DNA from: Flavobacterium marginilacus | GTDB lineage: Bacteria; Bacteroidota; Bacteroidia; Flavobacteriales; Flavobacteriaceae | Direction: 5' to 3' | Assembly (NCBI RefSeq): GCF_026870155.1 | Contig: NZ_CP113975.1 | Location: forward strand, 2,046,001 to 2,110,000 | Length of the DNA stretch: 64,000 bases | Shown here: piece after piece, positions 17,722-28,600 of the stretch | Position numbering within the stretch: the stretch's first letter is position 1 | Layout of the letters: every line of letters starts with the position of its first letter | Translations under genes and position numbers: made by a program | The notes under the pieces: model-generated | The model's database searches: none | What the model was told of the DNA's origin: nothing | What the model saw: the letters and a program-made list of their open reading frames with translations, nothing else

Positions 17722-18716
17722 GTTTTCTGGATTGCAGTTATGTTAAATCTGCTTCCACCTTGCACAAATTTATTCTGCACAAATTAAACAGGCTCTATAA
17801 TTTCTGCGTCTTTAAGTCTTTAAAACACGAGAAATGAAGTTGTTTACAGGTCAAAATATTATAGACTTTAGAAAAGTTTTCTACAATGACGTGTCATGTA
17901 TAGCTTATTTAGCAGATTTACAGTATGACACCATATCAATATGTCATAATTAAAAAAAAGAATAAAGTATTGTTAGACATAATGATATAAAATATACAAT
18001 ACCGTTTTTGAATAATAAAAGGTCGTTTTTGAATAAATAAAAAAACAACTGGTAAGTTATATTTGTTGTTACTAAAGCTGGAAATAATAATAAAATTATA
18101 ATTTGATTTATAAATTATATGACTATCCGTGACTAGTACTATTTCACAGAATAAATTAGTTTTGAATGTTTTTCAAAAACTTTATCCTTTATGTTCTTTG
18201 CACCTCTGCGCCTTTGCGAGCCCAATTTCACGCAAAGGTCAAAGGGTATTTCAATATTTAGACTCTTGGTATGAGTTACGGATAGTCATAATAAATTAAA
18301 TAGATATTATAATGTTAAATCATGGGAATATTTTAGTGGCAGGCAATATAAAATCACATCTATAAAATCGAGAATAGATAATTAATGAAGACTTCAAAGC
18401 CAAATATTGTATGATAGTGGCTAATGATTATGAAATCTGGATCAAGACAATAAATTCCTTCCTATTGAAATATCAAGTTTGAAGAAGCAAAATGAGATTG
18501 ATTATTTTGATATAAAAAGTAGCTCGTAATTTTATGTTTATCGTTTTTTTGAGAAAAAACGATTGCGAATTTGACCTCTTAATTTTCTCATTTTGCCCCT
18601 ATTGATTCTTTTTTACTTAATATTACTTTGCACCTAAATATTTTGTTTGAAAATAAGGTATAGTTGGGAATAACTCGTTGTTTTTAATTTATTAATAATA
18701 AATCACTTTATAAATT
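17722..18716. other. Intergenic region upstream of the first response regulator
   Basis: About 1 kb, very AT-rich, no gene supported on either strand. It includes the inverted-repeat element listed separately and the promoter region of the response regulator, whose last 40 bases are nearly repeated upstream of the second regulator at 31730. Confidence 0.4.
18119..18289. repeat. 171-bp intergenic element bounded by inverted repeats
   Basis: ATGACTATCCGTGACT at 18119-18134 and AGTTACGGATAGTCAT at 18274-18289 are inverted copies with one mismatch. Inside is a smaller hairpin CCTTTGCG...CGCAAAGG (18211-18238) within the CTCTGCGCCTTTGCG word common in Flavobacterium intergenic DNA. It could be a small non-autonomous element or a structured RNA. 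Confidence 0.55.
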
Positions 18717-19385
18717 ATGGATTATGAAATTTTACTTGTTGATGATCTTCCGATAATTGTAGACGGCTATATTAATCTAATATCAGAAACTGATTTTCAA
18801 AAAAGAAAACCAAATTTTATAAAGAGTTATAATTGTGAAGATGCCTACAATAAAATTTTTTTAAATCTAGAAAGAGATGTAAATATTAATTTAGCTTTAT
18901 TAGATATTAATCTTCCTCCTTATAAAGATTTTAATATAAATAGCGGTATAGATTTGGCTTTACTGATTAGAGAAAAGTTTACAGATTGCAAAATAATAAT
19001 TATTACAATGTATAGTGAACCGATAACCGTAGACAGCATCATAAAAAAAATTAAGCCTGAAGGATTCTTATCTAAAAATGATATAACTTCTGAATCATTT
19101 AGATTTATTTTAAAAAAAATTATAGATGGAAGTATATATCAAAGTAAAGGAATCATGGAATCACAAAAAGAGATATTTAAAAAAAATATAAATTGGGATA
19201 TTTATGATAATGAGATATTAATCTTAATTTCTCAGGGTGTTAAAACAGTTAATCTCCCAAATTACATCCCGCTATCTATGAGTGCAATAGAGAAAAGAAA
19301 AGCTAACATAAAAGATCAGCTTTTAGAAAGAAAAGGCAGTGATAAAGATTTAATTAGTAAAGCAAAAAAAAATGGATTGCTTTAA
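18717..19385 (+). CDS. Response regulator with receiver and LuxR-like HTH (copy 1)
   Basis: 222 residues. The receiver domain (1-130) has the acidic pair VDD (Asp9, Asp10), the phospho-acceptor in ALLDINLPP, the Thr in IIITMYSE and the Lys in GFLSKND. The C-terminal part (about 160-205: NEILILISQGVKTVNLPNYI, PLSMSAIEKRKANIKDQLL) looks like a LuxR/NarL-type helix-turn-helix. No histidine kinase is nearby, so it is an orphan. A close paralogue lies at 31730, and the pair flanks the giant adhesin and its SprF-like partner. Control of that adhesin is the obvious inference. Confidence 0.85.
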   Translation: MDYEILLVDDLPIIVDGYINLISETDFQKRKPNFIKSYNCEDAYNKIFLNLERDVNINLALLDINLPPYKDFNINSGIDLALLIREKFTDCKIIIITMYSEPITVDSIIKKIKPEGFLSKNDITSESFRFILKKIIDGSIYQSKGIMESQKEIFKKNINWDIYDNEILILISQGVKTVNLPNYIPLSMSAIEKRKANIKDQLLERKGSDKDLISKAKKNGLL

Positions 19386-19515
19386 TTCAAGCTGTTTAAA
19401 CATTATTCAGTATTAAATGATAGTTTAAAAAAACGGCAGCAATATTTTATTCCTGAAATTCTGAAACCAAATAATTCTGCACTCAAAGTGAGGTGGCTTA
19501 AATCCCTCTTTTCAT

Positions 19516-19791
19516 TCAATTGAAGATGGAGTTAGAATCTTTAAAACTTTCTGAAATTGAACTCAATTTGCTTTGATGAATTCTATAAAGAGCATGATCT
19601 GTACTTACATTTTCTTTAAAAATCTCTATTCTTTCTGTTTCACATAGCTGTATAAAAAGTTCTCGACTGCATTTTAAAACCCTTTGCTTCAAGTTAAAAT
19701 CATTAATAGTCAGTGATTTATTTTGATTTAAATGAACTAAGTATAAACATTTGGCTGACTTACAATTTTTTACTGACTGTATTTTTAACAC
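19516..19791 (-). CDS. Hypothetical protein, weak support
   Basis: 91 residues beginning MLKIQSVKNCKSAKCLYLVH. Composition is protein-like (mixed charge, few repeats), with two N-terminal Cys, but there is no recognisable motif, promoter or homologue in the window. It lies in a 900-base gap upstream of the adhesin gene and may be chance. The other open stretches in 19800-20283 look like noise. Confidence 0.25.
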   Translation of the reverse strand: MLKIQSVKNCKSAKCLYLVHLNQNKSLTINDFNLKQRVLKCSRELFIQLCETERIEIFKENVSTDHALYRIHQSKLSSISESFKDSNSIFN

Positions 19792-20204
19792 AGCTAGGCA
19801 GGTTTCTGTCTTAAAATAATTGTTTTAGATGAAATTATTATTCTGATAATTACAGATTAGGAGATTGCATTTTTTATTTCGATAGAATTATTATAAGCAA
19901 CATATATGCGCCTGCATAAGTCCGTAATTTTTATTAAAAAAATCCGTAATCTGTAGAAAAATATTACTACTATTTTCGCACAAAAGCATTTGTGTTTATC
20001 ATCAAAATTTAGTTTTTCTAAGATTGTTTTTAAAAATATATAGAAAAGAAATAAAATCATAGAAAGCTATTTTACATGATCTTTCCTTAGTAATTATTAT
20101 GGAGGATGAGTCTTGAATAATATTTTTATTTGATTCTAACCAAAAAACATTCATGTTTTTTTATGTTTTATACAGCCCCAAGCTGATCAAAGTTTATGAA
20201 TGAA

Positions 20205-20238
20205 ATTGATATTATATTAAAAAGTATATAATATCAAT
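20205..20238. promoter_or_regulatory. Inverted repeat upstream of the adhesin gene
   Basis: ATTGATATTATAT and ATATAATATCAAT are perfect 13-base inverted arms separated by 8 bases, centred 62 bases before the adhesin ATG. It has no terminator-like T run, so an operator, perhaps for one of the flanking response regulators, is the better guess. Confidence 0.45.
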
Positions 20239-20283
20239 TAGTGAATTAGCGTAACAGCTAAATGAATTAAAAAAGCTTAATTT

Positions 20284-23200
20284 ATGAGAAAAAAATACTT
20301 TCCTACTAAGTACTTGTTCTTTCTTACTTTATTTATGATGTATGCCATTGGATTGGCACAATCGGCTTCAAGGGCCACTACCGGAACTGGTTTGTATAAA
20401 GATAAGATTTATTGGATTAATTGGGATTTAAATTCCGATTTAATGCAAGGTGATCTTATTACAAACGGTATAGTAAGGACTTTCACAAGTCCTTCTGGGA
20501 TAGTGTATAAGGTTACTATATCTAATATTGTTCAAACAATTTCACCAGGTACATTTTCAAGTGCAAATATTGATAGTTATACCGGAAATAATATACCATT
20601 TGGTTATGGTGGATTTAGTTCTAATAGCACAAAAATGATTGGTCTCTCAAATAAGATAACTGGAGGGCTAGGATCTGGTAACAAGGTGAATTTTAGAATT
20701 ACAGTTACGGCAACATTGCCATCTGGGACTGTAAAAAATGCTGCTGGATTAGCTATTGCTGGTTCGGAAAGTATGTCAAGTTCTTCAGAGTATTATCAAC
20801 TGTCAGTCCCTGTTACTTCACCAGTGCTGCGTTATTTAGACAAGTATATAAAAAATAATACTTGGTCAAATATGAGTACTAGGTTAATTGTATCTAATTC
20901 AGGAAGGACTATTAGAGGAACCAATCCTGCTACTGGTGAAAGCAGGGGTGATGCCCTTTTACTTGCGGAAGATGTACCCTATATTGATGTAGAATTAGCC
21001 GCCCCTGGTGGACAGCATGTTGCAATTGGTGTTTTTGAAGAATTAGATTTTTCTGATGCGCCAGTTTCTTATGGTTCAGCCTATCATATTATTAATTCAG
21101 CCTTTACAGGTGGGAATTTTCCAGATGGAAATAAAGATTTAAGCACAACAACCAATGTTTTAGATACAGATAGAGCTGTATTAGTAGATCCTTTGTTATT
21201 AATTGGTACTGATATAGATGCAGAGGGCACAGGATATAATGCCGTTGCAGGAGCAATCCCAAATGGTGATGATCTTGGTGGTAGTGATGATGAAGATGCG
21301 AGTATGAATTTTACTTGGTCGACTTGTTCAGCAACAATTAATGTTAAAAATACAACTGCCACGGCAGCTAAATTATATGTGTGGATTGATGCAAATAGGA
21401 ATGGTGTATTTGACAGCAATGAGTTAGCAACAAAAAATGTGTCTGTAGGAACCAATGGCAATGTAACAGTTCCATTATCATCGATTAAGGGGTTAAATAA
21501 TGGAACAAATTTTTATACTCGCATTAGATTATCTACTGATTTGTCACTTGCTCCAACAGGACTCGCAATTGATGGTGAGGTGGAGGATCATTGGGTTGAT
21601 ATCACGCAGTCAGTTATTTCATCAGTATCATCTCCAGTTTGTCAAGGCAGTACAGTATCGTTAACGGGCGTTAATGGTGCGGCTACATATGCTTGGACTG
21701 GTCCAAACGGATTTACTTCGTCTTTAAAATCTCCAACCATTTCAAATGCCCAACTTGTTAATGCAGGTACATATTCTTTAAAAATTACTACTGGAAGTGG
21801 GTGTGAATTTACCGAAAGTGTAGTTATTGCTATCACTGCATTGCCTTCAGCCCCGACAGCATCGGCTCAGAGTTTTTGTTCTTCGGAAGCCAAAAAAGTA
21901 AGCGATCTCTTGGTATCAGGAACAGGGATCAAATGGTATTCAGCACCGACAGCGGGGACTTTATATACAGGAACGGAAACACTTTTAACCGGCAACTATT
22001 ACGCGAGCCAGACAGTAAGTGGCTGTGGTGAGAGTTCTAGGACTTTGGTGGCTGTCACAGTGAATACAACTCCAACAGCCCCGACAGCATCGTCCCAGAG
22101 TTTCTGTTCTTCGGAAGCTAAAAAGGTAAGCGACCTGTCTGCATCAGGAGCAGGAATCAAATGGTATTCAGCGCTGACTGCAGGAACTTTATATACAGGA
22201 TCGGAAACACTTCTGACCGGCACCTATTATGCGAGCCAGACGGTAAACGGCTGTGAGAGTTCTAGGACTTCGGTATCGGTAACGGTTACGCCGTCACCTT
22301 CAGCTCCGACAGCATCGGCTCAGATTTTCTGTTCTTCGGAAGCTAAAAAAGTAAGCGGCCTGTCTGCATCAGGAGCAGGAATCAAATGGTATTCGGCACT
22401 GACTGCCGGAACTTTATATACAGGAACGGAACTGCTTTTAACCGGCACCTATTATGCGAGCCAGACGGTAAACGGCTGTGAGAGCGCTAGGACTTCGGTA
22501 TCGGTAACGGTTACGCCGTCACCTTCAGCTCCGACAGCATCGGCTCAGATTTTCTGTTCTTCGGAAGCTAAAAAAGTAAGCGGCCTGTCTGCATCAGGAG
22601 CAGGAATCAAATGGTATTCGGCACTGACTGCCGGAACTTTATATACAGGAACGGAACTGCTTTTAACCGGTACCTATTATGCGAGCCAGACGGTAAACGG
22701 CTGTGAGAGTTCTAGGACTTCGGTATCGGTAACCATTACGCCGTCACCTTCAGCCCCGACAGCATCGGCTCAGAGTTTCTGTTCTTCGGAAGCTAAAAAG
22801 GTAAGCGACCTGTCTGCATCAGGCACATCAGTTAAATGGTATTCAGCGCCGACAGCGGGAACTTTATATACGGGAACGGAAACACTTTTAACCGGCATCT
22901 ATTACGCGAGCCAGACGGTAAACGGCTGTGAGAGTTCTAGGACTTCGGTATCGGTAACCATTACGCCGTCACCTTCAGCCCCGACAGCATCGGCTCAGAG
23001 TTTCTGTTCTTCGGAAGCTAAAAAGGTAAGCGACCTGTCTGCATCAGGCACATCAGTTAAATGGTATTCAGCGCCGACAGCGGGAACTTTATATACGGGA
23101 ACGGAAACACTTTTAACCGGCATCTATTACGCGAGCCAGACGGTAAACGGCTGTGAGAGCGCTAGGACTTCGGTATCGGTAACGGTAACGCCTTCACCTT

Positions 23201-23736
23201 CAGCCCCGACAGCATCGGCTCAGAGTTTCTGTTCTTCGGAAGCCAAAAAGGTAAGCGATCTGTCTGCATCAGGCACATCAGTTAAATGGTATTCAGCGCC
23301 GACAGCCGGAACTTTATATACAGGAACGGAAACACTTTTAACCGGCAACTATTATGCCAGCCAGACGGTAAACGGCTGTGAGAGCGCTAGGACTTCGGTA
23401 TCGGTAACGGTTACGCCTTCACCTTCAGCCCCGACAGCATCGGCTCAGAGTTTCTGTTCTTCGGAAGCTAAAAAGGTAAGCGACCTGTCTGCATCAGGCA
23501 CATCAGTTAAATGGTATTCAGCGCCGACAGCGGGAACTTTATATACGGGAACGGAAACACTTTTAACCGGCATCTATTACGCGAGCCAGACGGTAAACGG
23601 CTGTGAGAGTTCTAGGACTTCGGTATCGGTAACCATTACGCCGTCACCTTCAGCCCCGACAGCATCGGCTCAGATTTTCTGTTCTTCGGAAGCTAAAAAG
23701 GTAAGCGGCACTGTCTGCATCAGGCACATCAGTTAA
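20284..23736 (+). CDS. Giant repeat adhesin, N-terminal fragment (frameshifted)
   Basis: 1150 residues up to a frameshift stop. Signal peptide at 1-25 (FMMYAIGLAQSA). Residues about 250-440 form an N-terminal region ending in a GEVED domain (AKLYVWIDANRNGVFDSNEL ... GLAIDGEVEDHWVDI). An Ig/PKD-like domain follows (TYAWTGPNGFTSS), then nine copies of a 75-residue Ig-like unit (FCSSEAKKVS, KWYSAPTAGTLYTG, YYASQTVNGCES). The unit fits the CHU_C-associated Ig-like domain (Ig_7). One extra A at 23710 shifts the frame and ends the protein after VSGTVCIRHIS. The intact gene would run to 30442 (about 3,385 residues). As read, this fragment lacks the C-terminal secretion signal. Confidence 0.85.
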   Translation: MRKKYFPTKYLFFLTLFMMYAIGLAQSASRATTGTGLYKDKIYWINWDLNSDLMQGDLITNGIVRTFTSPSGIVYKVTISNIVQTISPGTFSSANIDSYTGNNIPFGYGGFSSNSTKMIGLSNKITGGLGSGNKVNFRITVTATLPSGTVKNAAGLAIAGSESMSSSSEYYQLSVPVTSPVLRYLDKYIKNNTWSNMSTRLIVSNSGRTIRGTNPATGESRGDALLLAEDVPYIDVELAAPGGQHVAIGVFEELDFSDAPVSYGSAYHIINSAFTGGNFPDGNKDLSTTTNVLDTDRAVLVDPLLLIGTDIDAEGTGYNAVAGAIPNGDDLGGSDDEDASMNFTWSTCSATINVKNTTATAAKLYVWIDANRNGVFDSNELATKNVSVGTNGNVTVPLSSIKGLNNGTNFYTRIRLSTDLSLAPTGLAIDGEVEDHWVDITQSVISSVSSPVCQGSTVSLTGVNGAATYAWTGPNGFTSSLKSPTISNAQLVNAGTYSLKITTGSGCEFTESVVIAITALPSAPTASAQSFCSSEAKKVSDLLVSGTGIKWYSAPTAGTLYTGTETLLTGNYYASQTVSGCGESSRTLVAVTVNTTPTAPTASSQSFCSSEAKKVSDLSASGAGIKWYSALTAGTLYTGSETLLTGTYYASQTVNGCESSRTSVSVTVTPSPSAPTASAQIFCSSEAKKVSGLSASGAGIKWYSALTAGTLYTGTELLLTGTYYASQTVNGCESARTSVSVTVTPSPSAPTASAQIFCSSEAKKVSGLSASGAGIKWYSALTAGTLYTGTELLLTGTYYASQTVNGCESSRTSVSVTITPSPSAPTASAQSFCSSEAKKVSDLSASGTSVKWYSAPTAGTLYTGTETLLTGIYYASQTVNGCESSRTSVSVTITPSPSAPTASAQSFCSSEAKKVSDLSASGTSVKWYSAPTAGTLYTGTETLLTGIYYASQTVNGCESARTSVSVTVTPSPSAPTASAQSFCSSEAKKVSDLSASGTSVKWYSAPTAGTLYTGTETLLTGNYYASQTVNGCESARTSVSVTVTPSPSAPTASAQSFCSSEAKKVSDLSASGTSVKWYSAPTAGTLYTGTETLLTGIYYASQTVNGCESSRTSVSVTITPSPSAPTASAQIFCSSEAKKVSGTVCIRHIS

Positions 23737-24124
23737 ATGGTATTCAGCACCGACAGCGGGGACTTTATATACAGGAACGGAACTGCTTCTGACCGGCACC
23801 TATTATGCCAGCCAGACGGTAAACGGCTGTGAGAGCGCTAGGACTTCGGTATCGGTAACGGTTACGCCGTCACCTTCAGCTCCGACAGCATCGGCTCAGA
23901 GTTTCTGTTCTTCGGAAGCCAAAAAGGTAAGCGATCTGTCTGCATCAGGAGCAGGAATCAAATGGTATTCGGCACTGACAGCCGGGACTTTATATACGGG
24001 AACGGAACTGCTTCTGACCGGCACCTATTATGCCAGCCAGACGGTAAACGGCTGTGAGAGCGCTAGGACTTCGGTATCGGTAACGGTTACGCCGTCACCT
24101 TCAGCCCCGACAGCATCGGCTCAG
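22321..24124 (+). repeat. 1.8-kb internal segmental duplication, copy 1
   Basis: This stretch of eight units recurs at 26372-28174. The offset is 4051 bases before the insertion at 23710 and 4050 after it; the extra A is the only difference I found at the positions compared. Identity ends at 24125. Confidence 0.8.
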
Positions 24125-25678
24125 AGTTTCTGTTCTTCGGAAGCCAAAAAGGTAAGCGATCTGTCTGCATCAGGCACATCAGTTAAATGGTATTCAGCAC
24201 CGACAGCGGGGACTTTATATACAGGAACGGAACTGCTTCTGACCGGCACCTATTATGCCAGCCAGACGGTAAACGGCTGTGAGAGCGCTAGGACTTCGGT
24301 ATCGGTAACGGTTACGCCGTCACCTTCAGCTCCGACAGCATCGGCTCAGAGTTTCTGTTCTTCGGAAGCCAAAAAGGTAAGCGATCTGTCTGCATCAGGA
24401 GCAGGAATCAAATGGTATTCGGCACTGACAGCCGGGACTTTATATACGGGAACGGAACTGCTTCTGACCGGCACCTATTATGCCAGCCAGACGGTAAACG
24501 GCTGTGAGAGCGCTAGGACTTCGGTATCGGTAACGGTTACGCCGTCACCTTCAGCCCCGACAGCATCGGCTCAGATTTTCTGTTCTTCGGAAGCTAAAAA
24601 GGTAAGCGGTCTGTCTGCATCAGGAGCAGGAATCAAATGGTATTCGGCACCGACAGCGGGAACTTTATATACAGGAACGGAAACGCTTCTGACCGGCACC
24701 TATTATGCCAGCCAGACGGTAAACGGCTGTGAGAGCGCGAGGACTTCGGTATCGGTAACCATTACACCGTCACCTTCAGCCCCGACAGCATCGGCTCAGA
24801 GTTTCTGTTCTTCGGAAGCCAAAAAAGTAAGCGATCTGTCTGCATCAGGCACATCAGTTAAATGGTATTCAGCACCGACTGCCGGAACTTTATATACGGG
24901 AACGGAAACACTTCTGACCGGTACCTATTATGCCAGCCAGACGGTAAACGGCTGTGAGAGCGCGAGAACTTCGGTATCGGTAACCATTACACCGTCACCT
25001 TCAGCCCCGACAGCATCGGCTCAGAGTTTCTGTTCTTCGGAAGCCAAAAAGGTAAGCGATCTGTCTGCATCAGGCACATCAGTTAAATGGTATTCAGCGC
25101 CGACAGCCGGAACTTTATATACAGGAACGGAAACACTTTTAACCGGCAACTATTATGCCAGCCAGACGGTAAACGGCTGTGAGAGCGCTAGGACTTCGGT
25201 ATCGGTAACGGTTACGCCTTCACCTTCAGCCCCGACAGCATCGGCTCAGAGTTTCTGTTCTTCGGAAGCTAAAAAGGTAAGCGACCTGTCTGCATCAGGC
25301 ACATCAGTTAAATGGTATTCAGCGCCGACAGCGGGAACTTTATATACGGGAACGGAAACACTTTTAACCGGCATCTATTACGCGAGCCAGACGGTAAACG
25401 GCTGTGAGAGTTCTAGGACTTCGGTATCGGTAACCATTACGCCGTCACCTTCAGCCCCGACAGCATCGGCTCAGATTTTCTGTTCTTCGGAAGCTAAAAA
25501 GGTAAGCGACCTGTCTGCATCAGGCACATCAGTTAAATGGTATTCAGCGCCGACAGCGGGAACTTTATATACGGGAACGGAAACACTTTTAACCGGCATC
25601 TATTACGCGAGCCAGACGGTAAACGGCTGTGAGAGCGCGAGGACTTCGGTATCGGTAACGGTTACGCCGTCACCGGCT

Positions 25679-28600
25679 TTGCCGACAGCATCGGCTCAGA
25701 TTTTCTGTTCTTCGGAAGCTAAAAAAGTAAGCGACCTGTCTGCATCAGGCACGTCAGTTAAATGGTATTCAGCACCGACAGCCGGAACTTTATATACGGG
25801 AGCAGAAACGCTTCTGACCGGCACCTATTATGCCAGCCAGACGGTAAACGGCTGTGAGAGTTCTAGGACTTCGGTATCGGTAACGGTTACACCTTCACCG
25901 GCTTTGCCGACAGTATCGGCTCAGAGTTTCTGTTCTTCGGAAGCCAAAAAGGTAAGCGATCTGTCTGCATCAGGCACATCAGTTAAATGGTATTCAGCGC
26001 CGACAGCCGGAACTTTATATACAGGAACGGAAACACTTTTAACCGGCAACTATTATGCCAGCCAGACGGTAAACGGCTGTGAGAGTTCTAGGACTTTGGT
26101 GGCTGTCACAGTGAATACAAGTCCAACAGCCCCGACAGCATCGGCTCAGATTTTCTGTTCTTCGGAAGCCAAAAAGGTAAGCGACCTGTCTGCATCAGGA
26201 GCAGGAATCAAATGGTATTCAGCACCGACAGCGGGAACTTTATATACAGGAGCAGAAACACTTTTAACCGGCACCTATTATGCCAGCCAGACGGTAAACG
26301 GCTGTGAGAGCGCGAGGACTTTGGTATCGGTAACGGTTACACCGTCACCGGCTTTGCCGACAGTATCGGCTCAGATTTTCTGTTCTTCGGAAGCTAAAAA
26401 AGTAAGCGGCCTGTCTGCATCAGGAGCAGGAATCAAATGGTATTCGGCACTGACTGCCGGAACTTTATATACAGGAACGGAACTGCTTTTAACCGGCACC
26501 TATTATGCGAGCCAGACGGTAAACGGCTGTGAGAGCGCTAGGACTTCGGTATCGGTAACGGTTACGCCGTCACCTTCAGCTCCGACAGCATCGGCTCAGA
26601 TTTTCTGTTCTTCGGAAGCTAAAAAAGTAAGCGGCCTGTCTGCATCAGGAGCAGGAATCAAATGGTATTCGGCACTGACTGCCGGAACTTTATATACAGG
26701 AACGGAACTGCTTTTAACCGGTACCTATTATGCGAGCCAGACGGTAAACGGCTGTGAGAGTTCTAGGACTTCGGTATCGGTAACCATTACGCCGTCACCT
26801 TCAGCCCCGACAGCATCGGCTCAGAGTTTCTGTTCTTCGGAAGCTAAAAAGGTAAGCGACCTGTCTGCATCAGGCACATCAGTTAAATGGTATTCAGCGC
26901 CGACAGCGGGAACTTTATATACGGGAACGGAAACACTTTTAACCGGCATCTATTACGCGAGCCAGACGGTAAACGGCTGTGAGAGTTCTAGGACTTCGGT
27001 ATCGGTAACCATTACGCCGTCACCTTCAGCCCCGACAGCATCGGCTCAGAGTTTCTGTTCTTCGGAAGCTAAAAAGGTAAGCGACCTGTCTGCATCAGGC
27101 ACATCAGTTAAATGGTATTCAGCGCCGACAGCGGGAACTTTATATACGGGAACGGAAACACTTTTAACCGGCATCTATTACGCGAGCCAGACGGTAAACG
27201 GCTGTGAGAGCGCTAGGACTTCGGTATCGGTAACGGTAACGCCTTCACCTTCAGCCCCGACAGCATCGGCTCAGAGTTTCTGTTCTTCGGAAGCCAAAAA
27301 GGTAAGCGATCTGTCTGCATCAGGCACATCAGTTAAATGGTATTCAGCGCCGACAGCCGGAACTTTATATACAGGAACGGAAACACTTTTAACCGGCAAC
27401 TATTATGCCAGCCAGACGGTAAACGGCTGTGAGAGCGCTAGGACTTCGGTATCGGTAACGGTTACGCCTTCACCTTCAGCCCCGACAGCATCGGCTCAGA
27501 GTTTCTGTTCTTCGGAAGCTAAAAAGGTAAGCGACCTGTCTGCATCAGGCACATCAGTTAAATGGTATTCAGCGCCGACAGCGGGAACTTTATATACGGG
27601 AACGGAAACACTTTTAACCGGCATCTATTACGCGAGCCAGACGGTAAACGGCTGTGAGAGTTCTAGGACTTCGGTATCGGTAACCATTACGCCGTCACCT
27701 TCAGCCCCGACAGCATCGGCTCAGATTTTCTGTTCTTCGGAAGCTAAAAAGGTAAGCGGCCTGTCTGCATCAGGCACATCAGTTAAATGGTATTCAGCAC
27801 CGACAGCGGGGACTTTATATACAGGAACGGAACTGCTTCTGACCGGCACCTATTATGCCAGCCAGACGGTAAACGGCTGTGAGAGCGCTAGGACTTCGGT
27901 ATCGGTAACGGTTACGCCGTCACCTTCAGCTCCGACAGCATCGGCTCAGAGTTTCTGTTCTTCGGAAGCCAAAAAGGTAAGCGATCTGTCTGCATCAGGA
28001 GCAGGAATCAAATGGTATTCGGCACTGACAGCCGGGACTTTATATACGGGAACGGAACTGCTTCTGACCGGCACCTATTATGCCAGCCAGACGGTAAACG
28101 GCTGTGAGAGCGCTAGGACTTCGGTATCGGTAACGGTTACGCCGTCACCTTCAGCCCCGACAGCATCGGCTCAGATTTTCTGTTCTTCGGAAGCTAAAAA
28201 GGTAAGCGGCCTGTCTGCATCAGGAGCAGGAATCAAATGGTATTCGGCACCGACAGCGGGAACTTTATATACAGGAACGGAAACGCTTCTGACCGGCACC
28301 TATTATGCCAGCCAGACGGTAAACGGCTGTGAGAGCGCGAGGACTTCGGTATCGGTAACCATTACACCGTCACCTTCAGCCCCGACAGCATCGGCTCAGA
28401 GTTTCTGTTCTTCGGAAGCCAAAAAAGTAAGCGATCTGTCTGCATCAGGCACATCAGTTAAATGGTATTCAGCACCGACTGCCGGAACTTTATATACGGG
28501 AACGGAAACACTTCTGACCGGTACCTATTATGCCAGCCAGACGGTAAACGGCTGTGAGAGCGCGAGAACTTCGGTATCGGTAACGGTTACGCCGTCACCT

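Noticed and set aside
19857..20060. 67-residue frame on the minus strand
   Set aside because: Low-complexity hydrophobic translation of AT-rich DNA with no context support.
23710..25678. A gap without gene inside the adhesin region
   Set aside because: The frame of the C-terminal fragment is open across it; the units simply contain no ATG, GTG or TTG in that frame, so it is coding sequence of the same broken gene.
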